From positions 1 through 27,721 of the forward strand of contig JBCBXA010000034.1 in the NCBI GenBank assembly GCA_039816825.1: a stretch of 27,721 nt of DNA. The letters are read 5' to 3'. Under the pieces are notes generated by a model. The model made no database searches. It saw nothing but the letters and a program-made list of their open reading frames with translations, and was not told the DNA's origin. The position numbers and the translations under genes are program-made. Numbering within the stretch: the first letter of the stretch is position 1; each line of letters opens with the position of its first letter. Origin of the DNA: JBCBXA01 sp039816825 (GTDB taxonomy: Bacteria; Pseudomonadota; Alphaproteobacteria; Rhizobiales; Rhizobiaceae). Positions 7,300 to 15,372 of this stretch are shown piece by piece.

Positions 7300-8238
7300 A
7301 TGAATTTGAAAACATCTAATTACGGCTTCGCGCGTAGTGTGCAGGGGCTCTTTGAATTCATTGCTTGGCTGATGCTTGGGCTAGGTGTGATCGCCACCTT
7401 TATTATGGTCGGAACGGCGTCTCGTGGGTTTGGCACACCTGGTCTCATTGTGGCGCTACCCGGCATCGCTTTTTGCCTCGCGTCGATGTGGCTCTTGGTG
7501 CACATCCAAATGGGCAAAGCGGCCGTCGACAGCGCCGACTACGCGTATCAAAGCCTGGCCATCGCGCGCGAACAGTTCGAGATTTCCAAACGGTCGCTGG
7601 CCAGTCAAAGAGCGCCGCAGACCTATGCCGAGCGGTCGGCGCCAGAGGACAAGGCAGCAGCTTCAGCCGGGGCTGGATATGGTAACCCGACTAACGGCCA
7701 GGCCACTGGAACGGCAGTCGCACAGGCAGACCCTACGCCGATAGAGACCGAGTGGTCTCACCGGGGCGAGCAGATCAAACTGTCAGCGCAAGGCTATAGT
7801 GCGGCTGGCGACACGTTCCGGTCCCTGAATGCCGCCAAAGACCACATCGATTTCACACTCGACCAGGCCATCGAGAAGCGCGGCGGGCAATACTGGGTGG
7901 CTGGGAAAAACTTCTTAAAGCTCGAGAATGCCCAAGCCTTCAGTGATCAGCAACGCGAGACCTTAGCCCGACCAATGGCCAACGGCGACCGCCAAGACTA
8001 CCGCGGCATGTCGATCAACCGCACGGAACATGGCTACCTTGTCGAGGGCGAGACCTTCGATAGCATCGAAGCTGCCAAAAACTTCATCGATGGCGAGCAG
8101 CTGCGCGCGGATCTCGACCCCGAGGCTAAACCGCTCTTCATCCAGCGTGACGGCAGCCTTTTCCGCGTCAACGGCCAGTATTTTCAGGACCGCGAGAGCG
8201 CCCAGCTTTACGTCGACGAACAAGCGGCCAAAGCCTGA
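7300..8238 (+). CDS. Membrane protein with two N-terminal TM helices and repeated soluble domain
   Basis: 312 residues from ATG 7300, preceded by GTGAGGG at a good distance; longer frames from upstream overlap the H-NS gene and are unlikely. Two hydrophobic segments occur at about 18-40 (FEFIAWLMLGLGVIATFIMV) and 47-68. A short helical part and a linker rich in Ala, Gly and Thr (about 110-150) follow. The rest contains a unit that recurs at least three times with spacing around 45-60 residues: a G-x-x-[FY] strand and then an F-x-[ST]-x-x-A-A-[KQ] helix (TFRSLNAAKDHID, TFDSIEAAKNFID, YFQDRESAQLYVD). The repeats look like small alpha-beta modules, perhaps protein-binding. I do not recognise the family. 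Its place before the TraG-like ATPase suggests a part of a transfer apparatus. Confidence 0.75.
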   Translation: MNLKTSNYGFARSVQGLFEFIAWLMLGLGVIATFIMVGTASRGFGTPGLIVALPGIAFCLASMWLLVHIQMGKAAVDSADYAYQSLAIAREQFEISKRSLASQRAPQTYAERSAPEDKAAASAGAGYGNPTNGQATGTAVAQADPTPIETEWSHRGEQIKLSAQGYSAAGDTFRSLNAAKDHIDFTLDQAIEKRGGQYWVAGKNFLKLENAQAFSDQQRETLARPMANGDRQDYRGMSINRTEHGYLVEGETFDSIEAAKNFIDGEQLRADLDPEAKPLFIQRDGSLFRVNGQYFQDRESAQLYVDEQAAKA

Positions 8239-8243
8239 TGCCG

Positions 8244-8310
8244 GGGCTATTTAGCCCACACGCAACCCCCATACAGGCCCCCAACCTCTATGGGGGTCGG
8301 GTATGGGGGT
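8244..8310. repeat. Cluster of inverted and direct CCCCCAT/ATGGGGG repeats
   Basis: Directly after the stop of the membrane protein lies GGGCTA-TT-TAGCCC (8244-8257). It is followed by ACCCCCATAC (8265-8274), TATGGGGGT (8289-8297) and GTATGGGGGT (8301-8310). The first and last of these are perfect 10-bp inverted arms, and the two TATGGGGGT copies are direct repeats 13 bases apart. This could be a terminator, an iteron set, a transfer origin or a G-quadruplex-forming site. The rest of the gap to 8467 shows nothing else. Confidence 0.6.
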
Positions 8311-8467
8311 GGCAGGGCGCCCATAGCGCAACATACCGGCGCGCAATTCGACCCCCAAGCTGCGTGACATCTCTCCCTCTCGGTCGAGATAGGCTGCCGA
8401 TGCCCCATACGGCAGAACCCAAAAAGCCATTCCGCCCTTTTTGGCCAGCCGACGCACGGTGCCCGGG

Positions 8468-8827
8468 ATGAGAGTCTCCCTCACTCATGAAGCCGTGCGT
8501 CGGGGCTGGATCTTTAAGACCACGTATTACCAAGTCCGGTTGGACGTATTTTTTAGCCACGAAGAGCTGCAGGTGATCCGGGAGCGCAAACTGGCCCCGA
8601 CCCTGCTCCTCAACCGCCGTCCGGCCACGGCCCGCATTGATGATCGCGATGAGAAGTTTGAATTGCGGCTGGAACATCTGCTCGGCGCCGCGCCGGATCT
8701 GTTTCTGTGTGCCACGCCGAGCGCGGCCAAGATCTACGAGGACGAAGTACTGGCCGCCCTCGCGCAGGTCAAGCTGTGGATCGGCGACAATGCGGAGATC
8801 GGTGAACGTACCGTGGTCGAGTTCTGA
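8468..8827 (+). CDS. Small conserved-looking protein preceding the TraG-like ATPase, function unknown
   Basis: 119 residues from ATG 8468. In-frame TTG 8441 and GTG 8459 are alternative starts, and no good ribosome site is visible for any. The sequence begins RVSLTHEAVRRGWIFKTTYYQVRLDVFFS, continues with a predicted helix-rich part, and ends ALAQVKLWIGDNAEIGERTVVEF. It has no signal peptide or membrane segment. I do not recognise a family. Its stop codon overlaps the start of the ATPase gene (TGATG at 8825-8829), so the two proteins are translationally coupled and probably made in fixed ratio. A role as accessory partner of the ATPase is inferred from this coupling only. Confidence 0.7.
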   Translation: MRVSLTHEAVRRGWIFKTTYYQVRLDVFFSHEELQVIRERKLAPTLLLNRRPATARIDDRDEKFELRLEHLLGAAPDLFLCATPSAAKIYEDEVLAALAQVKLWIGDNAEIGERTVVEF

Positions 8828-10944
8828 TGGCCGGTCGTTCCGCCGGCGAGAGCCTGACCGGTGTGGTCATCATCTGGTCGCTGATTGTCGGCACCATCTT
8901 GCTGCTCGCGATCGTGCTCACCCCGATCGCCCTCGTCGGTATCCCGGCCTATATCGGCTACCGCCTCTGGCGCGACAGCCCAGCCCGGGCCGAAGCCATC
9001 GCCCGGCAAGAGACCGATGCCCTCTACCAACACGCCCGCGCCGGGCGGGTGACACTAACTGATCGCGAGATCGAAGCAGCCCTTGCCGCCCACTGGCCCA
9101 CTGAGATCCCGACCGTACTGCACCGTCAGCTACTGGATCTCGGCCGCACGCTCTACGAAGCGGAGGGTCTGAGCCCGGACATTCCGCCGCCGCCGGCGCT
9201 CTGCAACAGCCTCGAAGGCGGCCGCTACCGCGATCAGTTGGCCCGCATTGGCCAGTTGCGCCACGACCAGGGCATGGCGCTCGAGGCCCTCGATCTGATC
9301 TCCCAGAGCCTCGCCCCGCTGGCCCGCGCCGCACCGCCCTTGGCTGGCGATGTGTTGGTCGAGCTGACCCAGTTTCTGGATCCCCTCGGCAGCGCCGTGG
9401 AGGCCGTTGTCGCGCCGTACTATGCTGACACGCCCTACGCGCTGTTTGGCCCACTGCGCGCCCAGCTCGATGCCAACCTCCAGGCCACCAGCCGCTCCGG
9501 CCAACCGGTCTTCCCTCGCGACTACAAAGGCGATGATCTGCTGCACGCCTATTTGCGCGGCACACCGCTCCTCGAGGCCTTCCGCTTCCGCACACCGTTT
9601 GCGATCCCCGACGACCGCCGCTTCGAGCATCTCCACATGGTGGCCGGGTCTGGTCACGGCAAAACCCAGACCTTGCAATACTTCATCGCGCAGGATCTGC
9701 CGGCCATCGCTCAGGGCGAACGCTCCGCCGTGGTGATCGACAGCCAAGGCGATCTGATCAACACGATCCTGCGTCATGCCGATTTGCCGCCCGAGAGGAT
9801 CGTGCTGATCGATCCCGAAGACATCGCCTGGCCGGTCAGCCTCAACCTCTTCTCCGTCGGCCAAGAGCGTTTGGCGGGTTATGACGCCTTGGAGCAGGAG
9901 CGGCTGAGCAACTCGATCATCGAGCTCTACGACTTCGTGCTGGGCTCGCTCCTAGGCTCCGGCATGACGGCCAAGCAATCGGTGGTCTTCCGCTACGTGA
10001 CGCGGTTGATGTTCCATATCGAGGGCGCCACCATCCATACCCTGCGGGATCTGCTTGAACCGGACGGCACTGCCCGCTTTGCCCAGGAGATCGCTCAGCT
10101 CGACGGCACCGCCCGGCGCTTCTTCGCGACCGAGTTCGACGGCAAAGAGTTCGCGACGACCAAGACACAAGTGCTGCGCCGCCTCTACGGCATCCTGGAG
10201 AACCAAACTTTCGAGCGGATGTTCTCGAACCCTGAGACTAAGTTCGACATGTTCAGTGAGCTCAATGCCGGCAAGCTGATCCTGATCAACACCGCCAAGT
10301 CGCTCCTCAAGGAACAAGGCACGCAGGTCTTTGGGCGCTTCTTCGTGGCGTTGATCGCCCAGGCCGCCCAAGAGCGCGCTACCCTGCCGGAACCGCAGCG
10401 TGTGCCGGCACATGTCTACGTCGACGAAGCCCAGGACTACTTCGACCAGAACCTCGGAGTGATCCTCAGCCAAGCCCGCAAATACAAAGTCGGCATGGCC
10501 ATGGCGCACCAATATCTCGGGCAGCTCGGGCCGGGGCTGCAGGAAGCCTTTGAAGCCAATACTTCGATCAAACTGGCCGGCGGTGTCTCGCAGCGTGATG
10601 CCCGGACGCTGGCTGGGGTGATGAGTGGCGATGCAGCAGCCATCAGCCAGATGCCCAAGGGTACCTTTGCGACGGCGATCCGCGGGGTGACCACCCGTGC
10701 CGTACCGCTGTCCTTCCCGTTCTTTGTGCTGGAGAAGCGGCCACGAGCGAGCAAGGAGGAGCTGCAGCGCATTCGCGAGCACAGTCGCGAGACGTACGCG
10801 TCGAAATGGGAGACGCCAGCGGGGCCGTCGACTGGCGATGGCAAGAGTGAGGATGATCCAGAGGATGGACCGGGGCCAGATGAGGCCGATGGTCCTGACG
10901 ATCATCTCGGTGATGATCCGCTGAAGCCCACTAGTGAGCTTTAG
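8827..10944 (+). CDS. TraG/TraD/HerA-type membrane ATPase (conjugative coupling-like)
   Basis: 705 residues. The N-terminus has a long hydrophobic region at about 11-48 (VVIIWSLIVGTILLLAIVL, then a second segment), enough for two membrane passes. A helical cytoplasmic part follows (about 50-260). The ATPase core starts with HLHMVAGSGHGKT, Walker A at about 274-280, followed by SAVVIDSQGD. The Walker B is HVYVDEAQDYF at about 530. Downstream SQARKYKVGMAMAHQYLGQL and EANTSIKLAGGVSQRDARTL match the TraD/VirD4/TraG recognition-type core. The tail (about 650-705) is acidic and Asp/Gly/Pro-rich. Such ATPases pump DNA or dock relaxosomes at type IV secretion channels. It is translationally coupled to the gene before it, and the replication-relaxation protein follows. 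No VirB-like channel genes are in the window. Confidence 0.85.
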   Translation: MAGRSAGESLTGVVIIWSLIVGTILLLAIVLTPIALVGIPAYIGYRLWRDSPARAEAIARQETDALYQHARAGRVTLTDREIEAALAAHWPTEIPTVLHRQLLDLGRTLYEAEGLSPDIPPPPALCNSLEGGRYRDQLARIGQLRHDQGMALEALDLISQSLAPLARAAPPLAGDVLVELTQFLDPLGSAVEAVVAPYYADTPYALFGPLRAQLDANLQATSRSGQPVFPRDYKGDDLLHAYLRGTPLLEAFRFRTPFAIPDDRRFEHLHMVAGSGHGKTQTLQYFIAQDLPAIAQGERSAVVIDSQGDLINTILRHADLPPERIVLIDPEDIAWPVSLNLFSVGQERLAGYDALEQERLSNSIIELYDFVLGSLLGSGMTAKQSVVFRYVTRLMFHIEGATIHTLRDLLEPDGTARFAQEIAQLDGTARRFFATEFDGKEFATTKTQVLRRLYGILENQTFERMFSNPETKFDMFSELNAGKLILINTAKSLLKEQGTQVFGRFFVALIAQAAQERATLPEPQRVPAHVYVDEAQDYFDQNLGVILSQARKYKVGMAMAHQYLGQLGPGLQEAFEANTSIKLAGGVSQRDARTLAGVMSGDAAAISQMPKGTFATAIRGVTTRAVPLSFPFFVLEKRPRASKEELQRIREHSRETYASKWETPAGPSTGDGKSEDDPEDGPGPDEADGPDDHLGDDPLKPTSEL

Positions 10945-10998
10945 GATGTGCGGATAATGCCCTGTGTTCCCGCTACTGGTCACTTGCCTGAGACCTAG

Positions 10999-11017
10999 GC
11001 GCCACAGTTAGTGGCGC
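10999..11017. repeat. Perfect 7-bp hairpin between ATPase and replication-relaxation genes
   Basis: GCGCCAC and GTGGCGC arms enclose AGTTA. No T-run follows, so it is not a standard intrinsic terminator. It lies in a 203-base gap and could be a processing site, an operator or part of a transfer origin. Confidence 0.5.
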
Positions 11018-11147
11018 ACGTATGAGCGCCGACCGCTCAGCATGTGTCGCTCGGAGCAATTCATGCGGCCGCGCGGCCAGAAAAAAAGCTCGCTTCAGGT
11101 AGAGAAAAGCTTCGAGATCGAGCGGAGCCCTGCGGCACTATCCGCCC

Positions 11148-11993
11148 ATGAAACACACCGACCGTCTCGACCGCGCGACGTTCCACACCATTGCAGAGCG
11201 CGCCGATATCACGCCCTTGCCGCGCGATATCCGCTGGTTCCAACACCTGGAGCGCCATGGGCCGCTCAGCTCCAAGCAGCTGATCGCTTGGACGGCCGAC
11301 ACGCATCGCTGCCGCGATACGGCGCTCCGGCGCCTGCAGGCCCTGCGCGCTGCCCGGTACCTCATTCTTCCGCCCCAGCAGCGTGCCACGGAACGCGCTG
11401 AGTTTAAGCCGTACATCTACGATCTTGGCTTGCTGGCGCAGCGCCATCTCAGAGAAGCAGGATTGTCGGAGCCTGTGATCCGCCCCGGTGGTCCTTGGTG
11501 GCACATTTACGAGACCGCCAGCTTCACCGCTCGTATCGACCTCGCCTGTCGAGATCGTGGCTATCGTTTTATTCTCGGCCACGAGATCCTGGCCCGCAGC
11601 AGTGCGACACTCGCCATCTCCATCGACCGCCAAAAGCTCATCCCTGACCAGTTGTTCGCCATCGACTATGGTGGCCGCTTCCGCGCCTTCATGCTCGAGA
11701 TCGACCGCGGCACCGAACCCATCGCCAGCCCGCAAACCCGCAAAAGCTGGACCAGCGCGCTCGAGCTCTATGAGCGGGTGTTTAAGGGCGGATATGCGAA
11801 CCAGCATTACGGCCTCAAAGCCCCGGTCATAGTGCTTTGGCAGTTGTCTACTGAAGCCAGACTGCGAGCTTTTGAGGGGGTTTTGGAGCGGAAAGGGCTT
11901 GTTCGGGCCAGACGGTACTGGGCGGGCGTTGGAGGATCAGGCGGGCAGGGTCATCGATTGATGGCTGCGATACTGGATTCGGACTTGAGATAG
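11148..11993 (+). CDS. Replication-relaxation family protein (Replic_Relax-like)
   Basis: 281 residues. The N-terminal part (about 20-85) looks like a winged helix: DIRWFQHLERHGPLSSKQL, then a recognition-like RDTALRRLQALRAARYL. The central part carries the feature I associate with the replication-relaxation family: KLIPDQLFAIDYGGRFRAFM, then LEIDRGTEPI, at about 163-190. Its acidic residues sit in a nuclease-like arrangement. Proteins of this family occur on plasmids and integrative elements next to TraG/FtsK-type ATPases, as here. The precise biochemical function is not settled. The gene converges on the HlyD gene with a 60-base gap and no obvious terminator. ATG 11148 is used because it gives the full winged helix; there is no strong ribosome site. 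Confidence 0.7.
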   Translation: MKHTDRLDRATFHTIAERADITPLPRDIRWFQHLERHGPLSSKQLIAWTADTHRCRDTALRRLQALRAARYLILPPQQRATERAEFKPYIYDLGLLAQRHLREAGLSEPVIRPGGPWWHIYETASFTARIDLACRDRGYRFILGHEILARSSATLAISIDRQKLIPDQLFAIDYGGRFRAFMLEIDRGTEPIASPQTRKSWTSALELYERVFKGGYANQHYGLKAPVIVLWQLSTEARLRAFEGVLERKGLVRARRYWAGVGGSGGQGHRLMAAILDSDLR

Positions 11994-12053
11994 GCGACGA
12001 CTTTTCACTTTCGCGGCTAAGCACCAACGAGAAAGCGCGTTCCAAATCACGAC

Positions 12054-13352
12054 CTACAACTCCCGAAACGCGCGTTCGAAGTAGATGGAAATCGGTCGCA
12101 ACAAATAGGTCAGAGGCGTTCGGTCCTCGGTCTTAATGAAGGCCTCGACCGGCATGCCGGGCTGCAGAACCAGCTCTCCCAATCGTCCGAGCTCACCCTC
12201 ATCCGGGGCAATCTCAGCCTCATAGTATCGCAGTCCAGTGGTATTATCTTCGAAGGCATCCGCCGAGACGCGAGAGATGGTGCCAAAGAGCTCCGGAGTT
12301 GTCCGGGTGTCAAACGCGGTGAACCGCAAAGCCGCCTCTTGGCCGACAAAGACCTGGTCCACGTCGATCGCATCAATCCGCGCGGTGATGACCGGCGGGC
12401 GGTCGCTGGGTACTAGAAACATGACGGGGTCTGCCGGTCGGATGACCGAGCGTGGCCCCAAGACGGTCAAGCCATAGACCACACCAGAGACGGGAGCGCG
12501 TAGCTCCATCCGGCCGAGACGACGTTCTAGGGCGGCGACGCGTTCTCGCAGTTCGTCTTCGCGAACGCGCACTTCGCGCAATTGAGCGATCGCTTCCTCG
12601 CGGCGCGTACTGACCAATTGCAGCGCCGCGATCTCGACCTCTGTAATTTGACCCTCGGCCACGGAAATATTGGCGTCGATTTCGGCGATGGCGCCGGCCA
12701 GCTCTGCCTCATCGCGCGCCAGCCCCGACACCCGAGCGGCCTGCGTCAGCCCCTCAGCCAAGAGATTGCGTTGTGACGCGAGATCCTCGGAGATAAGCGA
12801 CTGTTGTCGCAGGAGTGCTGCGCGTTGTGCCGTCAGTCCTTCAATCTGGCTCGCGATCTGGCGCGTGCGACGGCTGAGTTGTTCCCGCTCACCCTCAAAG
12901 GTCTCAAGCCTCGCCAGGAACAGATTGGTCTGACCGGCGAGGATATCTTCGAACTCAGAATTGCCTTGCGCGAGTTGCCCGAGCTCATCCGCAAACTCTA
13001 GCGTCTGCGCGCCGTCACGCTCGGCCTCCAGGCGAGCCCGCCTGGCGCGGGTTTCCAACCATTGGCCGCGCGCCACGGCGAGATCGGAGCCAATGTCGGC
13101 CCCGTCCAGCAGCAAAAGTGTGTCGTCGGCTTCAACAACCGTTCCTTCATCGACCAGAATGTCGGCGACAACGCCCCCGTCAGGATGTTGGATCGCTTGG
13201 CGATTACGCGTGACCTCAACCGTACCACTGGCCACGACGGCGCCGGCAATCGTTGTTTGGGTCGCCCAAGTGCCAAAACCTCCGATCAGCACCACAAGCG
13301 CCACGAGGCCCAAGACAACCGGTCGGCGCGCTGAGGGCGGTGCCGCGCTCAT
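12054..13352 (-). CDS. HlyD-family type I secretion membrane fusion protein
   Basis: 432 residues. One N-terminal membrane anchor lies at about 12-32 (VVLGLVALVVLIGGFGTWAT). A first half-lipoyl part with the family signature IQHPDGGVVADILVDEGTVV follows at about 54-73. Long coiled-coil helices come next (about 90-285), rich in Leu, Glu, Arg and Gln, and then the second half-lipoyl part RMELRAPVSGVVYGLTV. The C-terminal beta-barrel ends with LLRPISIYFERAFREL, which is typical of the PrtE/HlyD class. It bridges the inner-membrane ABC protein to a TolC-like outer-membrane channel; no TolC gene is in the window. The start overlaps the ABC gene stop by four bases (ATGA), so the two are made together. 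Confidence 0.95.
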   Translation of the reverse strand: MSAAPPSARRPVVLGLVALVVLIGGFGTWATQTTIAGAVVASGTVEVTRNRQAIQHPDGGVVADILVDEGTVVEADDTLLLLDGADIGSDLAVARGQWLETRARRARLEAERDGAQTLEFADELGQLAQGNSEFEDILAGQTNLFLARLETFEGEREQLSRRTRQIASQIEGLTAQRAALLRQQSLISEDLASQRNLLAEGLTQAARVSGLARDEAELAGAIAEIDANISVAEGQITEVEIAALQLVSTRREEAIAQLREVRVREDELRERVAALERRLGRMELRAPVSGVVYGLTVLGPRSVIRPADPVMFLVPSDRPPVITARIDAIDVDQVFVGQEAALRFTAFDTRTTPELFGTISRVSADAFEDNTTGLRYYEAEIAPDEGELGRLGELVLQPGMPVEAFIKTEDRTPLTYLLRPISIYFERAFREL

Positions 13353-15076
13353 TTCGCCTCTCCCACGGGCTTCAGGCGGGTGAGTTCAGCGCTGTTCTTG
13401 ACAGTTTTGGCGAGAACTTCGTCCCTTGGGCCAAACGCCTGGACTTGGCCATTTTCGATCACCAATAGCTTGTTGCAGGCCTCAATCGCAGCCGGACGAT
13501 GAGCCATGATCAAGGCTGCGCCGCCCGATTTAGTCAGCGCTGTGACAGCCATATTCAGGGCCTGGCTTCCCTCTTGGTCGAGATTGGCGTTCGGCTCGTC
13601 CAGCACCAGCAGCACCGGGTCACTGTATAGCGCCCGGGCGAGCCCAATGCGTTGCACCTGCCCACCAGAGAGCGGCGCGCCAGGGCCAAGGGCTGGCGTG
13701 TCGTAGCCGTCGGGCTGACGCAGAATGATGTCATGGGCGGCCGCACGTTTTGCAGCCTCCACAATCGCCGCTGGATCAGCATCCGCGTCCAGCCGCGAAA
13801 TGTTTTCACCAATCGTGCCATCAAAGAGGCCGACCTGTTGCGGCAGATAGCCGATAACGCGACCCAAAACGTCCGGATCGTATTGATCCAAGCTGGCCCC
13901 ATCGAGGCGGATTTGGCCGCCAGACGGCAGCCATGAGCCGATGATCGCGCGCGCGAGGCTAGACTTGCCGGAGCCGGACCGGCCGATGACGCCCACCGCA
14001 TCGCCTGGTTCCACGCGAAAGGAGACGCCGCGCAGCACGGGCTGCGAAGCGCCAGGGGGAACAACGCTCAACTGGTGGACGTTGAGCAACGCCTTCGGCC
14101 GCGGCAAGGCGAGGCGCACGGGCTCGGTTGGGGTATTTTCCAGAAGGTCTTTGACCCCGCGCCAACCCTGTCGGGCTCGGTCCACCATCGCCCATTGTCC
14201 GATGGTTTGTTCGATCGGCGCTAAGGCCCTACCAAGCAAGATCGACCCCGCGATCATGGCGCCCGCCGTTAATTGACCTTGCAAGACCAAATAGGCGCCC
14301 AGGCCGAGCATAGCCGACTGCAAAGCCAGGCGGAGGGTCTTGGTGGTCGTGGTAAAGCGGCCGACGCCATCGCTTGACCCCAAAGCCAATCCGAGCGCCT
14401 CGCTGCGCCGCGTCTGCCAGCGTTGAAACACCGATGCCTGCATCCCGAGGCTGCGGATCAGGTCCGCGCCCTGCTGCAATTGTGAGGCGGTCAATTGAGC
14501 CGAGCGCGCGGCGCCGCTGGCCTTCCGAAGAGGTTCCTGCATCACCCATTGGTTGACCAATGCGATCACGATCAGGACGGCGCCGCCGCAAACCGCCAGC
14601 CAACCGAGCCACGGATGAAAGATAAAGATCGCCGCGAGGAAGAGCGGCGTCCATGGAATGTCGAACAAAGCCAGAAAAATTGGCGAGGACATCAGTCTCT
14701 GGACCGCCTCCAGATCATCCAGCCCCGCCTCTGGTTTGCCAGATCGACGAGCTTGTTCCAGCGAGGCCCGAAAAACTGGCAGATCTAGACCGTCCTGCAT
14801 CCGGGCGCCGACCCGCGCGGCGACCCGGCCGCGAAGGTAATCCAGGATGCCCATCATGAGATACAGGAACACCACGAGCAGAGACAGCGCGAGCAGGGTC
14901 TCCTCAGACCGCGATCCCAGGACCCGGTCATAGATCTGGAGCATGTATATCGGCCCGGTCAGCATCAACGCGTTCACGGCCATGGAGAAAAGGAACACCA
15001 TGGCGAGTGTGCCGCGGGCTGAACGGCGGAAGGCGGAGGTGGATCGGAAAGAACGTTCGTCTGTCGAGGCACTCAA
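13349..15076 (-). CDS. Type I secretion ABC permease/ATPase (PrtD class)
   Basis: 575 residues from TTG 15076, which has AGGTG upstream and gives the usual N-terminus for this class (a short basic stretch and then VFLFSMAVNALMLTGPIYML). ATG 15002 would cut into the first membrane helix. Residues about 25-300 hold six predicted transmembrane helices, with the common YMLQIYDRVLGSRSEETLLAL after the first. The nucleotide-binding domain has Walker A GRSGSGKSS, signature LSGGQVQRIGLARALY and Walker B VLLVLDEPNANLD. No N-terminal peptidase domain is present, so this is the protease/RTX exporter type. The HlyD partner gene overlaps its end. The likely substrate class is RTX proteins such as the one at 1-2413. 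An IS element sits about 300 bases upstream and may have separated the operon from its promoter. Confidence 0.93.
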   Translation of the reverse strand: MSASTDERSFRSTSAFRRSARGTLAMVFLFSMAVNALMLTGPIYMLQIYDRVLGSRSEETLLALSLLVVFLYLMMGILDYLRGRVAARVGARMQDGLDLPVFRASLEQARRSGKPEAGLDDLEAVQRLMSSPIFLALFDIPWTPLFLAAIFIFHPWLGWLAVCGGAVLIVIALVNQWVMQEPLRKASGAARSAQLTASQLQQGADLIRSLGMQASVFQRWQTRRSEALGLALGSSDGVGRFTTTTKTLRLALQSAMLGLGAYLVLQGQLTAGAMIAGSILLGRALAPIEQTIGQWAMVDRARQGWRGVKDLLENTPTEPVRLALPRPKALLNVHQLSVVPPGASQPVLRGVSFRVEPGDAVGVIGRSGSGKSSLARAIIGSWLPSGGQIRLDGASLDQYDPDVLGRVIGYLPQQVGLFDGTIGENISRLDADADPAAIVEAAKRAAAHDIILRQPDGYDTPALGPGAPLSGGQVQRIGLARALYSDPVLLVLDEPNANLDQEGSQALNMAVTALTKSGGAALIMAHRPAAIEACNKLLVIENGQVQAFGPRDEVLAKTVKNSAELTRLKPVGEAK

Positions 15077-15372
15077 ATTAAAATACACCTGCAAACAATA
15101 GGAGTTGCGACAAATTTCAGCCAAACGATACGACTGGCGCCGAGTGTGTTCAAGATACGAGTGACCAGCTGAGCGCAGGTCTCTTGGACGACTGCTTCTT
15201 CGCGGTTCCGCTTGAAATTTGCTGCAGCAAACGATCCGACACCAAGTCCGAAAGGGCCAACAATGTCTGTCTGGACGTAAGAGGTCTTTGGTCCGAGCTC
15301 TCACATCAGGCGGCAAAAATGAGGAGCTTTGCTTGGTGATCAGAGCCGGGGGTATGATGACAGCATGGGCGT
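15077..15372. other. Region upstream of the secretion operon, with a 14-bp perfect palindrome
   Basis: No convincing gene is present. At 15218-15231 there is a perfect palindrome, TTTGCTGCAGCAAA, about 140 bases before the TTG start of the ABC gene. It is a candidate operator for a dimeric regulator. I do not see a clear -35/-10 pair. Confidence 0.5.

Noticed and set aside
8251..8484. Minus-strand open frame of about 77 residues
   Set aside because: It begins at GTG, overlaps the start of the 8468 gene on the other strand and crosses the repeat cluster at 8244-8310; no family pattern was seen.
9130..10983. Long minus-strand open frames opposite the TraG-like ATPase
   Set aside because: GC-rich antisense shadows; the plus strand carries clear Walker motifs.
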